Of a stretch of DNA of 64,000 bases, positions 33,999 through 42,822 are shown piece after piece. A model generated the notes under the pieces. It searched no databases and was not told where the DNA came from. It saw only the letters and a program-made list of their open reading frames with translations. A program made the position numbers and the translations under genes. Within the stretch, counting starts at the first letter, position 1; each line of letters begins with the position of its first letter. Source of the stretch: an uncultured Verrucomicrobiota bacterium (GTDB lineage: Bacteria; Verrucomicrobiota; Verrucomicrobiia; Limisphaerales; UBA9464). Where the stretch lies: NCBI GenBank assembly GCA_903907995.1, contig CAIVQH010000019.1, positions 1 through 64,000 on the forward strand, read 5' to 3'.

Positions 33999-36665
33999 CT
34001 ATTGCTGGACCGCGCGGGCGAAGCGGGGGCCGGGTTTGGTTCCGTAGGGATCACCAAACAAAGATACCCGGTTTGCCGGGATCACAGGCATCGCGTAAAT
34101 CCAGTCGGTCAGGTTGGTGGAGATCTGCACCCGGTACAGGTTGGTCAGACCGCCCGTGAGGCCTACGCTTATAGAGGTATCGGAAGGTCGTCCCAAGAAG
34201 GTCAGTCTGGGGGAGTCAGCCACGGCCGGCAGCAGCGTCACTGATGTGCTGAGGGCATCCACGCCCGTATCATTGGCGACAAAGAGCGCATAGGTGCCCT
34301 CGTCTTCACTCGACACCTGGCGCAGCGTCAGAATTGCGTTGGTTTCTCCGGGTAGGGCGGTGCCGTCGTGAAACCATTGGAATGAACGGGGTGATTTGCC
34401 CGTGATCAACGCGCCCAGATTCACGCTGTCTCCCGCCGGCACGGACGATGGCACGGTGAGGGAAGTGATCTGGGGCGTGAGGCTCAGCGGCGGGCCACCC
34501 TTCAATTTGGCTAGGCCCCAGCATTCTTCGCCGTTGAAGCGGGTGAATCCGCCATACACCACCAGGTCATCACCCGGCAGCACAAACACCTTTTCGATGG
34601 GCGCATCCGGACCGTCGCCGGAGTTGAAACTGGCGTCCGGTGTGCCATCCGGAAGCAGCCGGGCCACGCCGCCATGAGGTTGGCCGGCCAGAGTTTTGAA
34701 GGAGCCGGCGACCATGATCCGCCCCTGACTGTCGAGCCGGATCACGTTGACCAATCCGTCACACGACAGCCGGGTATTAAATTCGGTGTCCCGGCTGCCG
34801 TCCTCATTCAAGCGGCGGAACTGATAGACGTGAGTCGTGTTGTTCGTGTGGAAATCGCAGAAGAGAATCACTTTCCCATCGGGTTGGGGTTCGGCCAGCA
34901 GCACCTGTGAGACGACCGGAAGCGAGGAATGGAAGCCGGGATCGGCCCGGATGAGATCGGGTCTGAGCCGACCGATGGCATTTTCCGGCAGTCCGGCCAG
35001 GGTGGTGGAGAATCCCCAGAGCAGCACCTTGTCGTCCGGTAGCACATTGAACCCGTGTATTCCGCCGAAACGCCCACTGCCCTGCTGACCAAACTGGGTG
35101 TGACCGTCCGGCCGGATGCCGTACGCCATCTCGTCGGTGCGTTGGATCAATGACCCGTCGCTTTGAAACTGAAGTTCCTCGCCCTCCCCGGGAGAAAATG
35201 TGCTCCAGTGGCCGCTGAGCACACGAAGCGAGCTGTCGCGGCCGACGGAGATGAGCCGCTGGGTGATTGGGTCAAAGAACAAAACCGTGCCGCCTGTGGC
35301 CTGCAAGGGGGTCCATTGGGACTGCCCCCGGGTAAGCAAAGTGAATATCAGATCCAGGCTGCCTGAGGCGGTCAGGAGGGCCGGACCGGTCACAATGTTT
35401 GCGCCCATGGTTTCGAAATACGGATTCTCTGATCCACCATGACCAAAGAGCAGCGCGCCATCGGCGAAGGCTGCCGGGACCGGTGGCTTCACCGCCTGGC
35501 GAAGCGCGAAGTCTAGCGTGCGCAACAGCTTGCCCTGCGGTGAGTAGATCCTCGGAGCGCCGCCATTCTGCACCAGATAATCCAAGGTGGGCAGCACTGT
35601 GATGGTCAGATACTGGCCGAGATTTGCGGTCCCGCTGAGGGGGACGCTCGTCGCGAGGCTTCCATCATGGTTCAGTTCGGCAACCGAGGTGATCCCCGTG
35701 GTGGCGGCCGTCGTCTTGACCAGCATATGCCCCTCGGGAAGAAAGCTGACAAACTGGCCTGGCGAGACGGCGGGGTGGAAATCGGGGTCCAAGCTGCCAT
35801 CCGCTCGTAATCGCACAAAGGGATGCACCGTTCCGGAGCCACCTCCCAGCAAGCTCTGGTCCGTGCCGTAAATCGCGATCAGGACCTCCCCGTCGGGTGA
35901 CACGGCGCTGAAACTGCCGGTAGCGAAATTCGCGGGCGCGGGGTTGTACGACTTGTCGAACGATCCATCCGGCATAAGCCGCGTCCATTCCGAGACTCCA
36001 TACTCGTGAAATGCGGTCGGCGTGAATTCGACAAGCATGCGGTCATCGGCCAGCACTGACACCGCCAAGATGCGCGCCCCGTCGATGTCGCTCGTGAACG
36101 TGGGGTCAATGCTGCCGTCCGGTTGCAGACGGAGCAGCTTGTATTGGTCCACTATCAGGGTGGCCGGCCGTTTCACCGCCGCCAGAATCTTGCCATCCGG
36201 CTGGACGGCCATCAGCCGCCACTCATCGGCCTCGGTCTGTACCGGCAGATGGAACGATTCGTCGCGGGTGCCGTCGGGGTTCAGACGCAGGAAACGGACC
36301 GGCGTTTGGGGGTATATCGGCGTGGGTGGGCCGTATGCGACCCAGATCTTCCCGTGGGCCTGGACTTGGGAAATCGAGGCGTTGGTCAGAAAGGCCGGAC
36401 TGACAAAGGTCGGCACGATGACTCCATTGGCGTTGACCTGGGCCAGAAGCCGCACCTCGTAACCGTTTAATCCGACCACCTCGGGACCCAGTTCGACAAT
36501 ATAGCCACCGGTAAATGACGGGTGCAGAACAAAGTACCCGCCGGCCTTCTCAAAGCGGGGGCGATAATCCGGATCAAGCTGGCCGGGGCTGAAGGGTGCA
36601 CCGTTGCCTATGAAACCGCCGACGAGAAATAAAAGAAGGCTTAGCCACTTGGGTATGGGAGTCAT
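33999..36665 (-). CDS. Secreted delta-60 repeat protein with Ig-like domain
   Basis: The start MTPIPKWLSLLLFLVGGFIG at 36665 gives a signal peptide and 888 residues; an extension to 36749 adds non-family sequence. At least seven delta-60 repeats are visible, each of the form RLxxDGxxDxxF: FLRLNPDGTRDESF, LLRLQPDGSIDPTF, WTRLMPDGSFDKSY, FVRLRADGSLDPDF, RRLNEDGSRDTEF, ARLLPDGTPDASF. They form a propeller. An Ig-like domain follows (PSSVPAGDSVNLGALI, FQWFHDGTALPGETNAILTL). The terminal module (YRVQISTNLTDW to RFARAVQQ) is the one shared by secreted proteins here. It is probably a cell-surface or extracellular binding protein; it is convergent with the previous gene. Confidence 0.75.
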   Translation of the reverse strand: MTPIPKWLSLLLFLVGGFIGNGAPFSPGQLDPDYRPRFEKAGGYFVLHPSFTGGYIVELGPEVVGLNGYEVRLLAQVNANGVIVPTFVSPAFLTNASISQVQAHGKIWVAYGPPTPIYPQTPVRFLRLNPDGTRDESFHLPVQTEADEWRLMAVQPDGKILAAVKRPATLIVDQYKLLRLQPDGSIDPTFTSDIDGARILAVSVLADDRMLVEFTPTAFHEYGVSEWTRLMPDGSFDKSYNPAPANFATGSFSAVSPDGEVLIAIYGTDQSLLGGGSGTVHPFVRLRADGSLDPDFHPAVSPGQFVSFLPEGHMLVKTTAATTGITSVAELNHDGSLATSVPLSGTANLGQYLTITVLPTLDYLVQNGGAPRIYSPQGKLLRTLDFALRQAVKPPVPAAFADGALLFGHGGSENPYFETMGANIVTGPALLTASGSLDLIFTLLTRGQSQWTPLQATGGTVLFFDPITQRLISVGRDSSLRVLSGHWSTFSPGEGEELQFQSDGSLIQRTDEMAYGIRPDGHTQFGQQGSGRFGGIHGFNVLPDDKVLLWGFSTTLAGLPENAIGRLRPDLIRADPGFHSSLPVVSQVLLAEPQPDGKVILFCDFHTNNTTHVYQFRRLNEDGSRDTEFNTRLSCDGLVNVIRLDSQGRIMVAGSFKTLAGQPHGGVARLLPDGTPDASFNSGDGPDAPIEKVFVLPGDDLVVYGGFTRFNGEECWGLAKLKGGPPLSLTPQITSLTVPSSVPAGDSVNLGALITGKSPRSFQWFHDGTALPGETNAILTLRQVSSEDEGTYALFVANDTGVDALSTSVTLLPAVADSPRLTFLGRPSDTSISVGLTGGLTNLYRVQISTNLTDWIYAMPVIPANRVSLFGDPYGTKPGPRFARAVQQ

Positions 36666-36770
36666 GATCTTGGAGTGACCCGCCTTTGCAGGTTCCGTGC
36701 CGGATATCAAACAGGTCCCAGTTGAACCTGATGGGCAGGACAAACCCAATGTTTTGACTGCTCCCTCCCA

Positions 36771-36805
36771 GTTTACTGATTACTGACCACTGTTCATTGA
36801 TTCCT
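36771..36805. repeat. Heptamer array
   Basis: Five units in exact register: gtttact, gattact, gaccact, gttcatt, gattcct. It lies between the start of the delta-60 gene and rnpB. The unit gattact also occurs in the array at 13661-13688, the only close match between loci. Confidence 0.65.
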
Positions 36806-36876
36806 CTCCGTTTCCGGCCCTTTTCTTTTGCCGTCACGCGCCTTGCTCCAAGGTCGCCGCCTGCTAGCGTCACCGC

Positions 36877-37277
36877 GGTCTTGGAAGAGCGGAGGATCGC
36901 TCGCGGCGCAAGCTGCGGGAGGAAAGTCCGAACTCCATAGGGCGCAGGCCCACGTAACTCCGGTCAGGCCGGAGATACACGCGGGCAGCCGGGGCGAAAG
37001 CCCCGGTTGACAGACAGTGCCACAGAAAATGCAGACCGCCTTGGATCGCAAGGTCCGGGGTAAGGGTGAAACGGCGGGGTAAGAGCCCACCGCCCGAAGC
37101 GCAAGCGACGGGGCACGGAAAACCTGCCTGGGAGCAAGACCAAATAGGGAACCTCGGTGCGGCCCGCACCAGTGACTGCGCAAGCGGTCCGGGTTCCGGG
37201 TATCGGTTGCTCAGATAAATGATCCTCTCCGCCCGCAAGGGTGCAGACAGAATTCGGCTTACAGCTCTTCCAAGACC
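36877..37277 (+). ncRNA. rnpB: RNase P RNA
   Basis: The region carries the conserved class A core: an aggaaagtccg segment near 36930 with the flanking gcaagctgcgg, and further on the cgggagcaagaccaaatag-like segment near 37130 with the conserved tail gataaatga near 37215. The ends pair perfectly over 14 bases (36877-36890 with 37264-37277), forming helix P1. The length of about 400 bases is typical. It is the catalytic RNA that matures the 5' ends of tRNAs. A strong hairpin follows at once. Confidence 0.93.
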
Positions 37278-37278
37278 A

Positions 37279-37302
37279 ATTCGCCGCCCGAAGGCGGCGA
37301 AT
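37279..37302 (+). terminator. Stem-loop after rnpB
   Basis: Ten-base perfect arms (attcgccgcc and ggcggcgaat) enclose the loop cgaa. It begins two bases after the P1 helix of rnpB. A T-run is missing, so termination would be weak or factor-assisted. Confidence 0.5.
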
Positions 37303-37334
37303 CGAGTGTCCTTGAGTTGAAGCAGGCCGGCGGC

Positions 37335-37976
37335 TCAGCGGTGGCCGTGGAAGCCGCCGCCGCCGTGAAATCCACCGCGATAGCCGCCGCCGTAGTACCC
37401 ATGATAGCCGCCGCCGTAGTAACCGCGACCGCCGAAGCCAAACGAGAGCGAAACCCCCGGGCCGTAGTAGCGGGGTCCGTAATAGCCGTAGCCGTAACCG
37501 TAGTACGGGTAATAGCTGTAGTCATACACCACCGTGGGAGGGGCGGTGACCACGACCGGGGCCGATTGCACATAGGTGGTCGTGGGCGGAGCCTGCTGCA
37601 CGATAACCGGACCGGGCGTTGAGGCGGTTAATTGGGCGGGTGCCGGCGCCGATGCCACGGAGTCAACCGGGCGTGCGTGGGTCAGCATCGCACTCATGAC
37701 GGGCTCGGAAACGCCCTCGCTCCGCAGATAGATCAGGTCCGACGCGCTCAACGAGTAGCCGATGGGTGCGTGGTTGATGTACGCCACAATGGTGTCGTCA
37801 CCGACCTTCGCCTTGACCAGCTTGAGCACCTCCGTCGCGCCAAAGGGCAGGGAGGGAGTGGCGGCTGCCGTCCCGGTTGTCGGTGCCGGGTCCGCCGAAA
37901 CGGAGGCCGCGAACTGACCCACCAAGACCAGACCCGCGATGACCACTGACAACTTCGGTGCGATGCGATTTTTCAT
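37335..37976 (-). CDS. Exported Gly/Tyr-rich protein
   Basis: The 213-residue product has a signal peptide (LSVVIAGLVLVGQFAASVSA). Residues 45-100 form a small helical domain (GATEVLKLVKAKVGDDTIVAYI, SDLIYLRSEGVSEPVMSAML) seen in many verrucomicrobial exported proteins. A Pro/Ala/Val-rich linker leads to a low-complexity tail of Gly, Tyr and His (YYPYYGYGYGYYG, GGGYHGYYGGG, HGGGGFHGHR). The tail could be a matrix or cell-wall adhesive. No enzymatic function is suggested. It converges on rnpB. Confidence 0.7.
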   Translation of the reverse strand: MKNRIAPKLSVVIAGLVLVGQFAASVSADPAPTTGTAAATPSLPFGATEVLKLVKAKVGDDTIVAYINHAPIGYSLSASDLIYLRSEGVSEPVMSAMLTHARPVDSVASAPAPAQLTASTPGPVIVQQAPPTTTYVQSAPVVVTAPPTVVYDYSYYPYYGYGYGYYGPRYYGPGVSLSFGFGGRGYYGGGYHGYYGGGYRGGFHGGGGFHGHR

Positions 37977-38165
37977 AAGACTCAGCTTTGCCTACGGTTC
38001 GAATTTCGTGTTCCTACTCCGTCCGTCAAGCAATAGAACAGACGGCCAGGCCGGTTTCGCATTCATTGGCCTCCCACGGCTGGCTTGAAAGTTAGTTTAC
38101 AAAATATTGCAGCACAAACACTTAAGTTTAATTCTGCCGGTTGGATTGCAGCCTCCCATCCGGCT
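37977..38165. other. AT-richer intergenic stretch
   Basis: This gap holds the promoter region of the Gly/Tyr-rich protein gene and the 3' flank of the BNR gene. A segment around 38095-38130 (ttacaaaatattgcagcaca) is clearly AT-richer than its surroundings. I see no gene or terminator. Confidence 0.4.
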
Positions 38166-39242
38166 TTACGGCAGGAAACGTACGGCATAGACCGGGGGAA
38201 AGTTGTGCCCCAGTTCGGTCCACGAATCGCCCCGGTCGGCCGAGAAGAAGACATTGCCGGTGGTTGAGCCGAGTACCAGCGCATTCCCCTGCAGATCAAG
38301 GGCATGGCGGAGCACGATGTCGTAGGTGCGCTCCTGCGGCAGTCCCTTCGTGAGCGTCTGCCAGCTTTTCCCGCCGTCGGTCGTGCGGCAGACGCACAGG
38401 GCACCGCCTACCGCCATGCGCTGTTCGTCGGCCTTGGCCGGCACCACCCAGGCGGTGAGCGGGTTGTGCGGGTCGGCGGCGATCGCAAAGCCGAAGAACG
38501 CCGGTCCCCCGGGCTGGGCGATGTCCTGCCAGGAGGCGCTGCCATCCGAGCTGCGGAAGATGCCGCAGTGATTCTGTTGCCACAGCACGTCGGGATGCGC
38601 TGCGCACGCCGCGACCAGATGCGGATCGTGGCCGACCTCCGTATTCGGGTCGGGCAGGAAGGAGGCGGTCAACCCCCGGTTGCGTGGTGCCCACGTCGCG
38701 CCGTCGTCCATCGTTTCGAAGACGCCGGCGCAACTGATCCCGACCAGCACCCGCCGCGAATCGCGCGAATCCACGATCACCGAATGGATGCCCGGGTGAT
38801 CACGGCCGCCGCCCATCCACTGGGTCGGTCGCGACGGATGGTTCCATAGCCCCTCGACGAGCTGCCAGGTGTCGCCACCGTCGTCGCTCCGGAAGAGCCC
38901 GCCGGGTTCCGTGCCGAGATACAGGCGCTGGGGCTGGTCCGCCCCGCCGTGCGCGAAGACCCACAGGTAGCGCAGCGTCGCTGGCACGCCGGGCTTGATC
39001 TCGGCGCCCTCAGGATACTTCGGCGCGGGCACTTCCTCCCAGGTTGCGCCGCCATCACGCGAGCGCTGCAGTTTCTGGCCCCAATGCCCGTGATCCAGCG
39101 TCGCCCAAAGCACCCCGGTGCGCGGATCGGCCGCTGCATAGGCGACCGCCACGCCGGGAAAGACTTCCCGCGTGATGCGGCTTCCGGTGGCCGTGGGTTC
39201 GACAAACAGCAGTCCCTTGCGGGTGGCGAGGAGGATGGTCAT
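38166..39242 (-). CDS. BNR/sialidase-like beta-propeller protein
   Basis: The 358-residue protein begins MTILLATRKGLLFVEPTATG, with no signal peptide. Asp-box (BNR) motifs SxDGGxTW recur: SRDGGATWEEV, SDDGGDTWQLV, TMDDGATWAPR, SSDGSASWQDI, TTDGGKSWQTL, SADRGDSWTEL. They define a six-bladed propeller of the exo-alpha-sialidase/WD40-like group, although sialidase activity is not supported by an Arg triad that I can identify. Its upstream neighbour is a MoaD-like gene 136 bases away, an association I believe is widespread in other phyla. It is probably cytoplasmic. Confidence 0.75.
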   Translation of the reverse strand: MTILLATRKGLLFVEPTATGSRITREVFPGVAVAYAAADPRTGVLWATLDHGHWGQKLQRSRDGGATWEEVPAPKYPEGAEIKPGVPATLRYLWVFAHGGADQPQRLYLGTEPGGLFRSDDGGDTWQLVEGLWNHPSRPTQWMGGGRDHPGIHSVIVDSRDSRRVLVGISCAGVFETMDDGATWAPRNRGLTASFLPDPNTEVGHDPHLVAACAAHPDVLWQQNHCGIFRSSDGSASWQDIAQPGGPAFFGFAIAADPHNPLTAWVVPAKADEQRMAVGGALCVCRTTDGGKSWQTLTKGLPQERTYDIVLRHALDLQGNALVLGSTTGNVFFSADRGDSWTELGHNFPPVYAVRFLP

Positions 39243-39250
39243 GGGGGAAG

Positions 39251-39285
39251 GAGACAGGAGTCAGGATACAGGAGACAGGATGAAG
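39251..39285. repeat. Heptamer array near the BNR gene start
   Basis: Five units in exact register: gagacag, gagtcag, gatacag, gagacag, gatgaag. The array begins nine bases upstream of the BNR gene ATG on its 5' side, where the ribosome site would be expected. Confidence 0.65.
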
Positions 39286-39340
39286 CGCGGAGCGGGGGGC
39301 GGGACGACAATGGTGCATAGGTGAGGCATGGGGTTGTTTG

Positions 39341-39382
39341 GCAATTCGGAATTCGAAACTCGTCATTCGAAACTCGCCTCAT
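39341..39382. repeat. Heptamer array containing a stop codon
   Basis: Units gcaattc, ggaattc, gaaactc, gtcattc, gaaactc and gcctcat follow in exact register. The MoaD-like gene stop (39381-39379) is in the last unit. Confidence 0.65.
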
Positions 39383-39651
39383 CCGCCGGAGAGCGCTTGC
39401 AGGATGAACACCTCATCCTCGGGCAGGAGACGGTCCGACAACCGCTCCCGGTCCTGCACGGGACTGGCGTTGACGAAGATGTTCACGTGCTTGCGCAGCG
39501 CGCCGCGATCATCCGTCACGTAGCCGGCGAGGCCGGGATGCAGGCGGTCCAGCGCCGCGACCGTCTCCGACACGGTCGTGCCGGCGACGACGGTTTCCTC
39601 GAGCTTCGGAAAGAAGCGCCGCAGATGGGAGGTGAACCGCAGGCGAGGCAT
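39379..39651 (-). CDS. MoaD/ThiS-like ubiquitin-fold protein
   Basis: The 90-residue protein starts MPRLRFTSHLRRFFPKLEE at 39651; a longer frame upstream is compositionally unlike protein. It has the beta-grasp pattern of MoaD/ThiS with ALDRLHPGLAGYV, KHVNIFVNASPVQDRE and LLPEDEVFILQALSGG. The free C-terminal Gly-Gly is the site that MoaD and ThiS use for thiocarboxylation or conjugation. No moaE, thiG or E1-like activating gene lies beside it; instead a BNR propeller and an M48 protease gene flank it on the same strand. The role is therefore open. Confidence 0.82.
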   Translation of the reverse strand: MPRLRFTSHLRRFFPKLEETVVAGTTVSETVAALDRLHPGLAGYVTDDRGALRKHVNIFVNASPVQDRERLSDRLLPEDEVFILQALSGG

Positions 39652-39713
39652 CGGACGAAATCGAAGCGCAGCCGCCGCCGCGTCGCAAGCCCGGGATGAG
39701 CACGCAAGCCCGC

Positions 39714-41605
39714 CTACTTGCCGCGCTCGTAGATGACGGCGCCGGGCACTGCGTACACTTTCTTGCCGAGAGGTTTCAGATTTCCCCGGGCGACAAATAC
39801 CAGGCAGGGATCGGGCAGTCTGATCTGCGCGACCAGCATCTGGACGAGTTTCCGGTCGGAACTTCCCATGCGCGGTTTCCACCAGGGCACGGCCAGCCTC
39901 ACGGCCAGGACGCGGCGGGGTTTATGGGGAAAATGCTGCACCTCCTTGCGGGCGAGGGCGGCGGAGGCGACGTCCTTTTCTGAGGCGAGGACTTTTCGCA
40001 GCAGGGCGAGCTGGTCCGGTTCCATTTCAGGCGGCAGGAATGTGTCCTTGGCCGTGATCTGGTTGCGCTCCTGCTGGGCCAATGCGGTGGCCTGGCGAAA
40101 CTGGTCCACCCGGTGTTCCAGCGGGCGGAGCCGGTCGCGCTGGCCCGTGCGGTTGAAATGCGCGTAGAGCAGCCCGCAGCCATCCTCGGTCAGCAACGGA
40201 TCGGCGCGCAGGGCGGTTTCGATGAGGTCGATCCCCTGCACATCATCGGTCTTCAGGTGCAGCCGCCCGAGGATGAAGTTGGCTCCGGCGTGCTGCGGTT
40301 CCAGCGCGAGCACCTGCTGCAGCACGGGCAGGGCCTCCTCGTCGCCGTGCAGGTTCACCAGCTTGAGCGCCTTCTCCCAGAGCTGCTTGGCGCCGGGCGG
40401 CGCGTCGGGCGAGGTGCTGGCGGCCAGCTCTTCGGCCAGCTTGCGCGCCTGGACGTGACGTTCCTGCCATTGGGCGCGGATGGCGTTCTGCCATTCCCGG
40501 CTGAGCTGCCAGGCCACCGTGGGGACTTCCGGACCGAGGAAATATTCGGCCGCGCTGGTCCCGAGAGGCGGGGGCGGAGCTGGCGAATCCAACTCCGCTG
40601 CCGGCCGGCCAATGGCCCGTAGGCGGTCCCGGAGGCAGGGATGCGTGTCGGCGTTGCTCGTTTGCTGCAGAAAGGCCTGGCGCAGCCAACGGGCGCCGTC
40701 GGTCTCGGTAGGACCGCCTTGCAAGGCCTGCAGCAGCTCCGCCATGACATCGGCCGGCGGCAGCTCGGAGTCGTTGGCCCGGGTGAAGATGCCGGGCCAG
40801 AACTTCTCGCCCAGCAGCGCGGCATCCAGCCGGACGCGGACCAATGCCCGGCCGGTGATTTCCGCACCCACGAGACGGACGGAGCAGGCATCAGCCACAT
40901 ATTCGTTCGCCCGGGCCAGCACGAAGGTGTGCCCGCTGAACTTCGGCCAGAACCAGTCGAGGAATTTCGTCAGCACCCAGCTCCAGCGCGTGCGCTGCCG
41001 GGCCATCTGCCCGATGACCTGCGCCCAGGTCCGGCGCACCCGGTAAAGCCAGTTGCCGAAGCGCCCATGGCCGCGCGACGAGTGGGCAAACTCGTGCGCC
41101 AGCACCGCGCGGAACTCCTCCGGCGACAGGCTGGCCATCAGCGGGAGCCCCAGCACCAGGTAGTTCCGGTGCCAGCCGAAGATGCCGAGGCGGGGAATCT
41201 GCACCACGGCGGCATTGAGGTCGCTGACCATGTGAACGTGGTGAAAGGGCTGGCAGTTGAGCGACCCGCGCAGTTCCTCCAGCAGGGCGAACAATCGGGG
41301 TGCCTGTTCGCGGGTCACGGGCCAGCCGCCGGGCGGCTCGAGGCGCACCTGCAGCCCGCGCAGCACGGCCAGGAACAGGCGGCCGAAGATGACGGGCCGA
41401 GGAGCGCCAGCTTGATGGTCGCCGGGGCGGCGAAGACCATCACTACCATCAGCAGCGACAGCGCGAGCGTGCCCAGCAGCACCAGCAGCAGGTAGCCGTA
41501 GGCCAGGATGACCAGCCCGACGATGCGCGCGAGATACAGCCGGGGCCGTTCCCGCGAGATTTTTTCGTAGCGCAGGATCAGCGCATCAAATTCCTCCCGA
41601 GTCAC
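39714..41605 (-). pseudogene. M48-family membrane metalloprotease, single-base frameshift
   Basis: The frame from 41605 encodes a helical start (FDALILRYEKISRERPRLY) and two transmembrane segments (VGLVILAYGYLLLVLLGTLAL and on), ending in KLALLGP. The sense then continues in another frame as VIFGRLFLAVLRGLQVRLE near 41390-41398, where one G seems missing. The rest is a full M48 domain: AVLAHEFAHSSRGHGRFGNW with the zinc HExxH, and ANEYVADACSVRLVG with the Glu ligand, followed by a TPR-like C-terminal region (VLALEPQHAGANFILGRLHLK). The length is one base short of a multiple of three. It may be intact in reality. Its role would be membrane-protein quality control. Confidence 0.75.
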
Positions 41606-41977
41606 GCGGGTGATGGTTTGCCGGGCCGGTGGCGGGCGGCAAATGCTTTATCCGCGACCTGTAGTCTATCTCGCGTTCGTGCGTATCCGGCTCCGCAGAC
41701 GCGTCCGATCCGTCGGCAATAGTGACTTTTCAGACGTGCTCTGAGCAGTCGGATGGGCCCCGGTTTCCTGCGTTCGCATGAGATTTGGTAACCCGGGCCG
41801 GAACCGACCTCGCTGGCGGAACTTGAATAGGCCCCGGACTGCTCCGGACCGGGAAAGTTCCTCGACCGCTTTCATGGCAGGAAGCCGGTCCTTGACGCCC
41901 TGTGGAGAGGCCCGGTTCGCGGTGCCCGATTGTAGCGCCGGCGCCTGAGCCGGGAGGGCTGTCGTCGCGTTCCCACG
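41606..41977. other. Non-coding stretch
   Basis: Between the M48 gene start and the end of the adhesin remnant I see no protein-like frame, RNA gene or clear terminator; short open frames here have shadow-type composition. Confidence 0.4.
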
Positions 41978-42741
41978 CTACTTCAGAGCCCGATAAAACT
42001 TCCCGGCCCCGTCGGGTGCCAAGGTGAGCGGCGACGTGGCATTGACCGTTCTGAATGGCCTTTCGGGCGTTTCGGCCTGCTGCAGAGTGCCGTCGGTCCA
42101 GGCGAGGGTCAGCGAACCGTCGGTCGGATTGCGGACGAGTGTGAGGATCGGCGGTGGTCCGCCGGAGCCCGGAGCGATGAAGGTGTCTTCGATGGACCTC
42201 GCGGCGTTCATGACGAGGCTGCCGGCGGCGATCACGCCGGCGCGGATGTTGCGCGCGCATCCTGGATCGGCGCCGGCGGGCAGCGTGCCCGCGAGCAGGG
42301 TGACGGTCGCCAGGCTGCCCGAGGTCCCGTTGGACACGGCCTGAAAGATGCCGGCAGGGCCACCCAACGGCGACCGAATGTCGCCTTGCGGCGCGGCGAT
42401 GGTGACGTTGCCCACCGTGGCCGAGCCGTAGGAAAAGGTCGTGGCCAGGATGCCGCTGCCCGGGATGGGATCGCTCAAAGTTTCGACGAGAGTCGCCCCC
42501 GGATCGTCCGGATCGGGCCGTACCCGCGCCTGTTCCACCGTCCGGAAAGAAAGCCCACCAGCGCCGGCATCGACGTTCCCCGCCAATGACTTCACGGTGA
42601 CGTTCCTGCCGTCATACGTCGCGATGCGGGAGCCATGGACCAGTATGTCCTGCTTCGCGAGCACCCAAACATTACTGCCGGCGGAGGTATAGATGCCCTG
42701 GGGCGCGCCCGAATCGGGTGCGACAATGGCCGCAAAGACGC
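41978..42741 (-). pseudogene. 3' remnant of a large adhesin-type secreted protein
   Basis: Protein-like sequence runs from about 42741 (VFAAIVAPDSGAPQGIYTSA) with no ATG before a GTG at 42664; further upstream an in-frame TGA at about 42758 and then the neighbouring promoter region follow. The pattern APQGIYTSAGSNVWVLAKQDILVHGSRI and NVTVKSLAGNVDAGAGG is that of repetitive filamentous-haemagglutinin-like adhesins, so this is the C-terminal end of a larger gene. The last 50 residues end KFYRALK, a weak match to the shared C-terminal module. It has lost its signal peptide and is probably silent. Confidence 0.6.
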
Positions 42742-42822
42742 AATTCCTGACTCAGCTTTGCCGTCTGCTGTTTACCGATTGCTCTTGCCGCTTGGTTCTC
42801 ACTTCGTAGCTTATACTTCCAT

